Shown here one piece after another: positions 42,937-50,676 of a DNA stretch of 64,000 bases; the stretch's first letter is position 1; every line of letters starts with the position of its first letter. The stretch spans positions 324,535 to 388,534 of the forward strand of contig NZ_JOEV01000025.1 of the NCBI RefSeq assembly GCF_000721105.1, written 5' to 3'. Under the pieces are notes generated by a model. The model was not told the origin of the DNA and did not search any database. It saw nothing but the letters and a program-made list of their open reading frames with translations. Source of the DNA: Streptomyces cellulosae (GTDB lineage Bacteria; Actinomycetota; Actinomycetes; Streptomycetales; Streptomycetaceae). The position numbers and the translations under genes were made by a program.

Positions 42937-43902
42937 TCAGCCGAGGTCGGTCTGGCCGGCCCGGGTGAGCCGGTACTGGACGAAGGTGATCGCGCTCAGC
43001 ACGACCAGCAGGGCGACGGACATCGCCGAGGCGTAGCCGAACTGGAAGCGACCGAAGGCGGCGCCGTAGATGTAGTACTGGAGCACGTTGGTGGCGTTCG
43101 CCGGTCCGCCCAGGGTGGTCACGGCGACCGTGTCGAACACCTGGAACGAACCGATCACCGTCATGATCAGCACCACCGCGAGGACGGGACGCAGCAGCGG
43201 CATGGTGATCCGCCAGAACATCCGCCACTCGCTCGCGCCGTCCACCTTGGCGGCCTCGTACATGTCGTTCGGGATGGCCTGGAGACCGGCGAACAGCAGC
43301 AGCGCGGTGTAGCCGACGTGCCGCCACACATTGATCAGGGCGATCGTCGGGATCGCCCAGGTGTCGTCCGCGAGGAACGGGATGCGGTCGAAACCGAGAC
43401 CCGAGATGATCTCGTTCCCGATGCCGAGCTGGGTGTCCAGGATCCACAGCCAGACGATGCCGGCGACGACGTTCGCCATCAGGTACGGCGTGAGCACGAT
43501 CCCGCGCAGCAGCGCCGACTGCGTCAGCCTCTGCAGCAGGACGGCGATGGCGAGCGCCGCGACCGTCTGCACCCCGATGTTGATCAGCACGTACTCGACG
43601 GTGACCTTGAGCGAGTCCCAGAAGATCGGGTCATTCACCATGCGTACGTAGTTGTCGAGTCCCACCCACTCGGGCGGGGTGAGCAGGTTGTAACGCGTGA
43701 AGCTCAGATAGATGCCGCGCAGCGTCGGCCACAGCAGGAAGACCAGGAAGCCCAGCAGGGCCGGCGCGATGAACACCGCGGCGAGCCGTCCGTCACCCCG
43801 GTTCTCCCCGGCCCGCGACCGGTCGGTCCTCGGTTTGGTCCGTGCGCCCTCGGCGCCGCCCAGGGGCAGACGTGACGGTGGGCTGCTGGAGGCGATGGTC
43901 AT
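42937..43902 (-). CDS. Sugar ABC permease (MalF-like)
   Basis: A 321-residue permease with six helices and an EAA loop (AAKVDGASEWRMFWRITMP). It is the first gene of the operon. ATG 43902 has AAGGGAG 8 bases upstream; the frame upstream lies in the operator region and is not coding. Confidence 0.93.
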   Translation of the reverse strand: MTIASSSPPSRLPLGGAEGARTKPRTDRSRAGENRGDGRLAAVFIAPALLGFLVFLLWPTLRGIYLSFTRYNLLTPPEWVGLDNYVRMVNDPIFWDSLKVTVEYVLINIGVQTVAALAIAVLLQRLTQSALLRGIVLTPYLMANVVAGIVWLWILDTQLGIGNEIISGLGFDRIPFLADDTWAIPTIALINVWRHVGYTALLLFAGLQAIPNDMYEAAKVDGASEWRMFWRITMPLLRPVLAVVLIMTVIGSFQVFDTVAVTTLGGPANATNVLQYYIYGAAFGRFQFGYASAMSVALLVVLSAITFVQYRLTRAGQTDLG

Positions 43903-43945
43903 CGGGAGACTCCCTTGTCCGCGGCGGCTCGTCCTCGGCCATTTA

Positions 43946-43962
43946 CTTTTGCGGCGGAAGAA
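43946..43962. promoter_or_regulatory. ROK-type operator-like site upstream of the sugar operon
   Basis: CTTTTGCGGCGGAAGAA lies 44 bases before the first permease gene and matches the site at 44030-44048 in TTTTGCGnCGnAAnAA. Two such sites in one divergent promoter region point to the ROK protein as regulator. Confidence 0.62.
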
Positions 43963-44029
43963 TCCACGCGTCAAGGGTCGTGCCAACATCTTTTCCGAGA
44001 CACCTGATACGCCCTAGAGTGGTCACGTT

Positions 44030-44048
44030 GTTTTTGCGACGAAAAAAA
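44030..44048. promoter_or_regulatory. ROK-type operator-like site upstream of the regulator gene
   Basis: GTTTTTGCGACGAAAAAAA is a near-palindrome (TTTTT.CG.CG.AAAAA) 20 bases before the regulator start, downstream of a TAGAGT box (44015-44020), so binding would repress the gene. Confidence 0.62.
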
Positions 44049-44068
44049 TCTCTGGGGGAGTCTGACCT

Positions 44069-45226
44069 ATGACCGCAGGTGCCAGCTGGCTGCCACTGAG
44101 TGCGGGGGAGCGCTCGGTGGCGATCGAGGTGCTCGTCCACGGCCCGTTGTCGCGCACCGAGCTCGCGCGCCGACTGGACCTCTCCCCGGGCAGCCTCACC
44201 CGTTTGACCAAACCGCTGATCGAGTCGGGCCTGCTGATCGAGGTCCCGGAGGCCGGCTCCCCGGCCGAGGCGCGCCAGGGGCGCCCCTCACAGCCCCTCG
44301 ACGTCGTCGCGGAGTCCCGTTCCTTCCTCGGCTTCAAGATCACCGAGGACATGGTCTACGGCGTTGTCACCACCCTGCGGAGCGACATCGTCGCCCGCCA
44401 CGACCGTCCCCTCACCACCCACGACCCCGACCGGGTCGCCGACCTGGTGGCCGAGATGACGGCCGAACTCACCCGCCTCCACCCGCGGCTGGCCGGCATC
44501 GGCATCGGCGTCGGCGGGCTGGTGCGGGACCGGTCCGTGGTGGGGGAGTCACCGTTCCTGAACTGGCGCGAGGTCCCCCTGGCCGCGCTCGTCGAGGAGC
44601 GCACCGGGCTTCCCGTGATCGTCGAGAACGACGTCGCCGCCCTCGTCGAGGCCGAGACCTGGTTCGGCGCCGGACGCGGCTACGACCGCTTCGTCGTTCT
44701 CACCATCGGCGCCGGCATCGGCTACGGCCTCGTCCTGGGCGGCAAGCGTGTGCCCTACGCCGAGGAGGACCGCGGCTTCGGCCGCCACTGGATCATCAAC
44801 CCCAATGGTCCGCTCACGCCCGAGGGTGAACGCGGCAGTGCCGTCTCCCTGCTCACCATCCCCAACATCCGCTACCAGGTGCGGGCGGCCACCGGCCGCG
44901 ACCACACCTACGAGGAGATCCTCGCCCTCGCCGCCGCCGGGGAGCCGATGCCGGCCCGTGTCATCGACGAGGCCGGGCGTGCCCTCGGCATCCTGGTCGC
45001 GCAGATCGCCAACTTCGTGCTGCCGCAGAAGATCCTGCTCGCCGGGGAAGGCGTCGGTCTGATCGAGGTGGCCGGCAAAGTGGTGGACGACACCCTCCGT
45101 ACCCACCGGCATCCGCTGGCCGCCCCGGTCGACCTGGAGACCAAGGTGTCCGACTTTCACGACTGGGCCCGCGGCGCCGCGGTGCTGGCGATCCAGGTGC
45201 TGGTGCTGGGCTCGGTGGAAGCGTGA
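44069..45226 (+). CDS. ROK family transcriptional regulator lacking the zinc-binding cysteines
   Basis: A 385-residue sugar-sensing repressor: N-terminal winged helix (RTELARRLDLSPGSLTRLTKPL) and a ROK/ASKHA domain (GIGVGGLV, VIVENDVAALVEAETW, TIGAGIGYGLVLGG). Where ROK proteins normally have the CxCGxxGC zinc site, this one reads HWIINPNGPLTPEGERG, with no Cys. It is divergent from the sugar transport operon and two matching sites lie between them. The signal is probably the imported sugar or its metabolite. Confidence 0.9.
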   Translation: MTAGASWLPLSAGERSVAIEVLVHGPLSRTELARRLDLSPGSLTRLTKPLIESGLLIEVPEAGSPAEARQGRPSQPLDVVAESRSFLGFKITEDMVYGVVTTLRSDIVARHDRPLTTHDPDRVADLVAEMTAELTRLHPRLAGIGIGVGGLVRDRSVVGESPFLNWREVPLAALVEERTGLPVIVENDVAALVEAETWFGAGRGYDRFVVLTIGAGIGYGLVLGGKRVPYAEEDRGFGRHWIINPNGPLTPEGERGSAVSLLTIPNIRYQVRAATGRDHTYEEILALAAAGEPMPARVIDEAGRALGILVAQIANFVLPQKILLAGEGVGLIEVAGKVVDDTLRTHRHPLAAPVDLETKVSDFHDWARGAAVLAIQVLVLGSVEA

Positions 45227-45325
45227 AGTTCCGGCCGGAGGTTGGCATTTGGACGTGATCAGCAACACGGTCCGGAATGTCCGTTTAGCTTGTGATGACT
45301 CACATCGTCTTCACCTCGGCCGCCG

Positions 45326-45331
45326 TATGCT
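45326..45331 (+). promoter_or_regulatory. TATGCT -10 box of a probable leaderless gene
   Basis: TATGCT ends seven bases before ATG 45339. Confidence 0.5.
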
Positions 45332-45338
45332 TCACATC

Positions 45339-45500
45339 ATGTCCACCCGTGTTGAACCCGCTACCGAACGCTCGGCTGATGAGGTCAACGAGGAGATCCG
45401 GGCGCTGTGGCTCAGGTCGGGCGGGACACTGAACGGCGAGCAGCGTGAGGAATACCGGCGCCTCGTCCTCGAGTGGGCCGCCGCGGCCCCCAGTCGGTGA
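45339..45500 (+). CDS. Small conserved-looking protein, 53 residues
   Basis: A soluble acidic-basic helical protein (ERSADEVNEEIRALWLRSG, GEQREEYRRLVLEWA). ATG 45339 is chosen for the TATGCT box immediately upstream (leaderless) and because residues upstream look non-coding. Charge pattern predicts two amphipathic helices. Function unknown. Confidence 0.55.
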   Translation: MSTRVEPATERSADEVNEEIRALWLRSGGTLNGEQREEYRRLVLEWAAAAPSR

Positions 45501-45573
45501 CGGCGGCCTGACCGCCGCCTGAGGTCCGCTGCCGCAAGGCATCGGCCCGCGCTCCCGGGGCACCCCTGACCGA

Positions 45574-46395
45574 ATGGGCCCCCTCCTCGCTCTGGCCTCC
45601 GCCATCACCTACGGCATCGTCGACTTCGCCGGCGGGCTGCTGTCCCGCCGCGCCCACTTCGCCGCCGTCACCGTCCTCGGCCAGCTGGGCGGCCTCGTGC
45701 TCGCGTGCGTGGCCGCCCTGCTGCTGCCCGCCGACGATGTCCACCCCGTCGACCTCCTGTGGGGTGCGCTCTCCGGCGTGGGCAGCGGCACCGCCATGCA
45801 CTTCCTCAACCGCGGACTGAGCCGCGGCGCGATGAGCGTGGTCGTGCCCGTCAGCGCGGTCACCGGGGTCGCCCTGTCCGTGCTGTGCGGTGTGCTCCTC
45901 GGTGACCGGCCCGAGCCGCTGGCCTGGGCCGGCATCGCCGTCACGGTGCCCGCGCTGTGGCTCGTCTCCGGCGGCGGCACCGACACCGGCCGGGGAGCGG
46001 CGGACGGGCTGCTGGCCAGCGCGGGTGTCGCCGTGCAGTACATCGCGCTCGCCCAGGCCGGCCCGGCCAGTGGACTGTGGCCGGTGGCGGCGGGCCGGGT
46101 CGCCGCCGTCCTCGTCCTGCTGCCCGGCGCGGCCCGCCACACCGGACGCCTGAGGATGCCGCCCGCCCTGCTGGTCCGGGCGCTCCTGGTCGGAGCGGGG
46201 GCCGCCCTCGGACTGGTGCTGTATCTGCTCGCCGCCCAGCGGCAGCTGCTGGCCGTCGCCGTGGTCCTGGCCTCCCTCTACCCGGCCCTCCCGGTCATCC
46301 TCGGACTGGCCGTGCTGCACGAGAAGGTCACCGTGAGACAGACGGCGGGCCTGCTGGGCGCGGCTGCCGCCACCGTCCTGCTGACCGTCGGATGA
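45574..46395 (+). CDS. DMT/EamA-family transporter
   Basis: A 273-residue membrane protein with about ten hydrophobic segments in two halves, the drug/metabolite transporter layout (GPLLALASAITYGIVDF near the start, VILGLAVLHEKVTVRQTAGL near the end). It likely exports a small metabolite. It has no clear ribosome binding site. A hairpin follows. Confidence 0.85.
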   Translation: MGPLLALASAITYGIVDFAGGLLSRRAHFAAVTVLGQLGGLVLACVAALLLPADDVHPVDLLWGALSGVGSGTAMHFLNRGLSRGAMSVVVPVSAVTGVALSVLCGVLLGDRPEPLAWAGIAVTVPALWLVSGGGTDTGRGAADGLLASAGVAVQYIALAQAGPASGLWPVAAGRVAAVLVLLPGAARHTGRLRMPPALLVRALLVGAGAALGLVLYLLAAQRQLLAVAVVLASLYPALPVILGLAVLHEKVTVRQTAGLLGAAAATVLLTVG

Positions 46396-46400
46396 GGCGG

Positions 46401-46420
46401 GACCGGCCGAGGGGCCGGTC
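46401..46420. terminator. Short hairpin between convergent genes
   Basis: GACCGGCC/GGCCGGTC with a GAGG loop, overlapping the protease stop. Confidence 0.65.
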
Positions 46421-47804
46421 AGTTCCATGTGGCCGAGTAGTACTGCCGGTACGCCTTGCGGTCCTGCTCGGCACGGATGAACCGGGTGGCCGCCAGCGCG
46501 ACCAGACTGCCCGCGATGACCAGCAGACCGGGCCCGACGTTCCGCGGGTCCGTGAGCCGGGCCAGCAGCGGTTCCCCGCTCACACCGCCCCCCGCCGGCG
46601 CCGACGACCCGGGCTGCGCCGCACCGGGGTCGATCGCGCTCTGCGTCGAGGAGGCGGACGGCGCCGCGGAGTCCTTGCCGTTCGCGCCGCCGGCGGCCGG
46701 GACCGCCACGAGCAGCTTGACGTTCAGATCGGCCAGCGCCTTCGTCACCGGCTGGAAGAACGTCGTACCGCCGCTCGTGCAGTCGCCGCTGCCGCCCGAG
46801 GTCACCCCGAGGGCGATCCCCTCGGAGAACATCGGGCCGCCGCTGTCACCGGGTTCGGCGCACACGTTCGTCTCGATCAGGCCGGTGACGGTGCCCTCGG
46901 GGTAGTTGACCGTGGCGTTGAGCCCCGTCACCTCGCCGTCACGCAGCCCGCTGGTGCTGCCGCTGCGGAACACCCGCTGCCCGACGGTCGGATCTGCCGC
47001 GCCGGTGATCTGGACGCCCTTGCCGTTGCCGATGGCCACCACGGCGGCTCCGTCGCCCGCCTTGCCGTCGGCGTACTGCACCAGGGAGAAGTCGTTGCCG
47101 GGGAAGCTCTGGGTGACCGTCTTGCCCAGCCGTGCGCTGGCCCCGGAGTCCTCGAACCAGATGGAGCCGGTGGGCCCGCAGTGCCCGGCGGTGAGGATGA
47201 AGTCGCTCTGCCCGTTGGTCACGTTGAAGCCCGCCGAGCAGCGGCCGCCGGTCGACAGGATGGGCAGCGCGCCGTTGATGCGGGGGGTGAAGCTGCCCTG
47301 GGTGCGTTCCATGCGGACGAAGCTGCCGATGCCGCCGGCGACCTTGGTCATCCGGGACCAGTCGTCGGCCGAGACGGTGCTGTCCCCCCGTACGACGACA
47401 CGGTTGGTGCGGTAGTCCATCGCCCAGGCCGTGCCCGGCACCCGGGGTGCCGAACGCAGCGTCGCGGTCGCGGACTTGAGCTCGTTCATGCTGTGCGACA
47501 CCATCTTCGCCTCGGCCCCCGCCGCGCGGACCTCGGCCGCCGCGTCCTTGTCGGTGACCGCGACCACCGGCCGGCCGTCGGCGCCGATCCAGGTGCCCGC
47601 CGTACGGGAGGGGCCGAGCCGCCGGACGAGCCCCTCGCCCATGGTCCCGGCCTGCTGGGCCTGCTGGGCGAACGTGCGGGGAGCGGGGACGGCGGGAGTC
47701 TCACTGGCCATGGCCCGCGTGACCATCGTCCCTCCGAGAAGGAGTCCGCCGACGGCCGCCAGCCGTGTCACTCGCCGGACGACCCGTCGTCGTGCGTGCC
47801 TCAT
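46419..47804 (-). CDS. S1-family serine protease with C-terminal membrane anchor
   Basis: A 461-residue exported protease, paralogous to the gene at 3766. The triad is intact: His208 (LTAGHCG), Asp238 (GNDFSLVQY), Ser321 (EPGDSGGP), and the stretch LNATVNYPEGTVTGLIETN is nearly identical to the other copy. After a Ser/Ala/Pro linker a single transmembrane helix (GPGLLVIAGSLVALAA, about 430-449) and a basic tail (FIRAEQDRKAYRQYY) anchor it in the membrane. ATG 47804 has GGGAG 6 bases upstream. The anchor replaces the Gly-rich tail of its paralogue. Confidence 0.9.
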   Translation of the reverse strand: MRHARRRVVRRVTRLAAVGGLLLGGTMVTRAMASETPAVPAPRTFAQQAQQAGTMGEGLVRRLGPSRTAGTWIGADGRPVVAVTDKDAAAEVRAAGAEAKMVSHSMNELKSATATLRSAPRVPGTAWAMDYRTNRVVVRGDSTVSADDWSRMTKVAGGIGSFVRMERTQGSFTPRINGALPILSTGGRCSAGFNVTNGQSDFILTAGHCGPTGSIWFEDSGASARLGKTVTQSFPGNDFSLVQYADGKAGDGAAVVAIGNGKGVQITGAADPTVGQRVFRSGSTSGLRDGEVTGLNATVNYPEGTVTGLIETNVCAEPGDSGGPMFSEGIALGVTSGGSGDCTSGGTTFFQPVTKALADLNVKLLVAVPAAGGANGKDSAAPSASSTQSAIDPGAAQPGSSAPAGGGVSGEPLLARLTDPRNVGPGLLVIAGSLVALAATRFIRAEQDRKAYRQYYSATWN

Positions 47805-47898
47805 GCATGGCTCCCGAACCCCGACCTCACGGTCAACACCGCGGGGTACCCGCTTGGTTGAGCACCCTCCTTCCATACGTGGCCCGGAGCGGGTGCGT

Positions 47899-48969
47899 TC
47901 ACGGCACGGGTGATCTCTCCTCGTCCGTTCTCTTCTCGTCCGGCGAGACGAGCTCCCCCCAGCTGGACTCGTCGCCCCAGACGGACGCCCGGTCGACGTA
48001 GGGCCGCAGCAAGGCGGTGAGCGGGGGATCGCCGCGTCCGTTCAACTCGTCCGAGGCGATCTTGCGGGCGATGCCGGCGAGGAAGTCGGCGACCTGCACC
48101 CGGGCATCCCGCCGGGCTTCCACCAACCGGAGACCGGTGAGGCCCACGCCCGCCCGGCGGCTGGTCTCCTCGATCCAGGCGATGCGTTCCGGCGTCAGCA
48201 TGTTCTGCCGGTCGTGCACCAGCCGGACCGGCCGTCCGCCGGCGCTCCAGTACGCGGCCGTGCTGACGATGGCGGGCAGCAGCGGGTTGAGGAGGGGGAT
48301 CAGCGTGGGGCCCTCCCCGACGTCGGCCCGGTAGGCGTCGGCGCGGGGCCGGGCTGACGCGAGCCGGTCGAGCACGTCCGTCACCGTCGTACGGTCCGTC
48401 ACCGTCGTACGGTCCGTCACCGTCGTACGGGGAGACGCCCGCCGCAGGGCGTCCACCTCGCGGAAGAAGCCCTCCACGGGGGCTTCGGGCTCCCCGTCGT
48501 TCCTGACCCGCAGCAACTGGTTGGCCGCGGTGAGGAACGCCCGCCACCGCTCCTGTCCGAACGCCCGCGGGCCGATCCGGAACAGCACCACGGCGTCGGT
48601 CGATCCGGGGCCGAGCAGCAGGTCGACGGCCCGGTCCACGACCAGGAACGTCTTCTCGATCAGGTGCACATGGGCCTGCCCGTGGATCGGCCCGGCCGGC
48701 GCGAGCAGCCACTCCAGCACCGCCCGGTGCTTCTCCCGCAGCAGATGGTTCGCCTTGTACTCCTCCGCCGGCGACCGGATCCGGTCCCGGATCTCCTGCA
48801 CGGCCGCTGCGGCGGACTCAACGGACAACCACACGCTCGCGTGCGCGAACACGTCGGTGTTCCCGCCCGTGAGGTTCTCCCCGTCCGACCCCGACTCGTC
48901 GCAGCCGACCTCCAGAACCCCGCCCGCCGGGGCCGTCGCCCGTACACCGTCCTCATGACTCCAGGTCAC
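47899..48969 (-). CDS. DUF3800 protein
   Basis: A 356-residue protein with the DUF3800 acidic start ([13 protein letters not shown]), a central region and a late [13 protein letters not shown] element; the fold is RNase H-like in proposals, but activity is unproven. Three tandem 18-base repeats encode TTVTDR units in the middle. GTG 48969 has AAGGGGG 7 bases upstream. It is divergent from the aminotransferase gene. Confidence 0.75.
   Translation of the reverse strand: MTWSHEDGVRATAPAGGVLEVGCDESGSDGENLTGGNTDVFAHASVWLSVESAAAAVQEIRDRIRSPAEEYKANHLLREKHRAVLEWLLAPAGPIHGQAHVHLIEKTFLVVDRAVDLLLGPGSTDAVVLFRIGPRAFGQERWRAFLTAANQLLRVRNDGEPEAPVEGFFREVDALRRASPRTTVTDRTTVTDRTTVTDVLDRLASARPRADAYRADVGEGPTLIPLLNPLLPAIVSTAAYWSAGGRPVRLVHDRQNMLTPERIAWIEETSRRAGVGLTGLRLVEARRDARVQVADFLAGIARKIASDELNGRGDPPLTALLRPYVDRASVWGDESSWGELVSPDEKRTDEERSPVP
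48376..48434 (-). repeat. Three tandem 18-base repeats inside the DUF3800 gene
   Basis: Units of GTCCGTCACCGTCGTACG occur three times, encoding repeated TTVTDR. Length variation would keep frame. Confidence 0.75.
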
Positions 48970-48982
48970 ACCGCAGCCCCCT

Positions 48983-48988
48983 TATCTT
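48983..48988 (+). promoter_or_regulatory. TATCTT -10 box of a probable leaderless aminotransferase gene
   Basis: TATCTT ends six bases before ATG 48995; GTG 48989 abuts it and is less likely the start. Confidence 0.55.
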
Positions 48989-48994
48989 GTGCGC

Positions 48995-50173
48995 ATGACC
49001 AGGATCCCGCACGAACCGTCCGGTGAACCGAATCCGCTGTGCTCCCTCACCCTCGACCAGCTCCGTCGTCGTACCAGCATGAAGTGGCGCACGTATCCCG
49101 AGGACGTCCTGCCGGTGTGGGTGGCCGAGATGGACGTCCCGCTCGCCGAACCGGTCGTCCGCGCGGTCACGGACGCGATCGCGCTCGGCGACACCGGCTA
49201 CCCGGCCGGCACCGGGTACGCCGAGGCGCTGGCCGCCTTCGCCGCCGAGCGGTGGGACTGGGACGGGCTCGCGGTGGAACGTACCGCGATCGTGCCCGAC
49301 GTGATGCTCGGCGTCGTCGAGATGCTGAGACTGGTCACCGGACCCGGTGATCCGGTGGTCGTGAACCCGCCCGTGTATCCGCCGTTCTTCCAGTTCGTCG
49401 CGCACATGGACCGGACGGTGGCCGAGGCCCCGCTGGGCGCGGACGGGCGCCTCGACCCGGGCACCCTGGAGGAGACCTTCCGGCGGGCGGTCGCGGGCGG
49501 ACGGCGGGCCGCCTACCTGCTGTGCAGCCCGCACAACCCGACCGGCACCGTGCACACCGCCGAGGAACTGGCCGCGGTCGCCGCCCTCGCCGGGCGGTAC
49601 GGCGTCCGGGTGGTCGCCGACGAGATCCACGCCCCCCTCGTCACCGCCGGCGCGCGCTTCGTGCCGTACCTCTGCGTACCGGGCGGCGAGAACGGGCTGT
49701 CCCTGATGTCGGCGTCCAAGGGCTGGAACCTGGCCGGTCTGAAGGCCGCGCTCGCCGTCGCGGGACCCGGGGCCGCCGCCGACCTGGCCCGGCTGCCGGA
49801 AGAGGTCGGGCACGGTCCGAGCCACGTCGGCGTGCTCGCCCACACCGCCGCCCTGCGCGAGGGCGGCGCCTGGCTGGACGCCCTGCTGGCCGGTCTCGAA
49901 GACAACCGGCGCCTGCTCGTGGACCTGCTCGCCGAGCACCTGCCCGCGGTGGTCTGCCGCCCGGGCGAGGCCACCTACCTGGTCTGGCTCGACTGCCGCG
50001 CCCTCGGCCTCGGCGACGACCCGGCGCAGACCTTCCTGCGCCGCGGCCGGGTGGCCGTCAGCTCCGGGCTCCCCTTCGGGACCGGGGGCGCGGGGCACGT
50101 ACGCCTGAACCTGGCGACCCCACCGGAGATCCTTCAGGAGGCGGTACGGCGGATGGCGGCGGCGGTCGGCTGA
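48995..50173 (+). CDS. MalY/PatB-type PLP-dependent aminotransferase (cystathionine beta-lyase)
   Basis: A 392-residue fold-type I enzyme. The PLP lysine lies in [12 protein letters not shown], with PHNPTG and ADEIHAPL upstream, the pattern of MalY/PatB C-S lyases. It could cleave cystathionine or other cysteine conjugates. Probably leaderless. Confidence 0.88.
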   Translation: MTRIPHEPSGEPNPLCSLTLDQLRRRTSMKWRTYPEDVLPVWVAEMDVPLAEPVVRAVTDAIALGDTGYPAGTGYAEALAAFAAERWDWDGLAVERTAIVPDVMLGVVEMLRLVTGPGDPVVVNPPVYPPFFQFVAHMDRTVAEAPLGADGRLDPGTLEETFRRAVAGGRRAAYLLCSPHNPTGTVHTAEELAAVAALAGRYGVRVVADEIHAPLVTAGARFVPYLCVPGGENGLSLMSASKGWNLAGLKAALAVAGPGAAADLARLPEEVGHGPSHVGVLAHTAALREGGAWLDALLAGLEDNRRLLVDLLAEHLPAVVCRPGEATYLVWLDCRALGLGDDPAQTFLRRGRVAVSSGLPFGTGGAGHVRLNLATPPEILQEAVRRMAAAVG

Positions 50174-50233
50174 AACGGGCCCGGCCTCCGGACCGGCTAC
50201 GCTGCCGGAACCCCGTGGCGGCGGAGGGCCGCC

Positions 50234-50239
50234 TAGACT
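50234..50239 (+). promoter_or_regulatory. TAGACT -10 box of a probable leaderless oxidase gene
   Basis: TAGACT ends seven bases before ATG 50247. Confidence 0.55.
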
Positions 50240-50246
50240 TCCCGGC

Positions 50247-50633
50247 ATGGACGAGACGGCGTCGGCGCGCCTGGGCGCGGGCAAGTATCTGCTGGTCACC
50301 AGCTTTCGGAGGAACGGCACTCCGGTCGCCACCCCGGTGTGGGTGGTGCGCGACGGCGACACGCTCGGTGTGTGGACCGCCGCCGACTCCGGCAAGGTCA
50401 AGCGCATCCGGGCGCGGGGCGACGTCCTCGTCGGGCCCTGTGACGCGCGCGGCCACCCGACCGGCGACCTGATCCCCGCCACCGCCGAGATCACAGACGC
50501 GGCCACGGCCGCCCGCTACCGGCAGCTCATCAAGCGCAAGTACGGCATCATCGGCCACCTCGTCCTGCTCGGCAGCCGACTGCGCCGCGGCCTGGACGGG
50601 ACGGTCGGCATCCGGGTGAGCTTCGATTCCTGA
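50247..50633 (+). CDS. PPOX-class (pyridoxamine phosphate oxidase-fold) flavin/F420 protein
   Basis: A 128-residue split-barrel protein (KYLLVTSFRRNGTPVATPVWVV, LGVWTAADSGKVKRIRARGDV) of the family TIGR03666-like, binding FMN, heme or F420. The short length is typical. Probably leaderless. Confidence 0.85.
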   Translation: MDETASARLGAGKYLLVTSFRRNGTPVATPVWVVRDGDTLGVWTAADSGKVKRIRARGDVLVGPCDARGHPTGDLIPATAEITDAATAARYRQLIKRKYGIIGHLVLLGSRLRRGLDGTVGIRVSFDS

Positions 50634-50667
50634 CACAGGGGGCGAGCCGCACGGCCCGCCCCCTGTG
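50634..50667. terminator. Terminator hairpin
   Basis: CACAGGGGGCG/CGCCCCCTGTG, an 11-base perfect stem with an inner GCCG/CGGC pair, directly after the oxidase stop and before the convergent hydrolase gene. Confidence 0.88.
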
Positions 50668-50676
50668 ATCGTCGGG

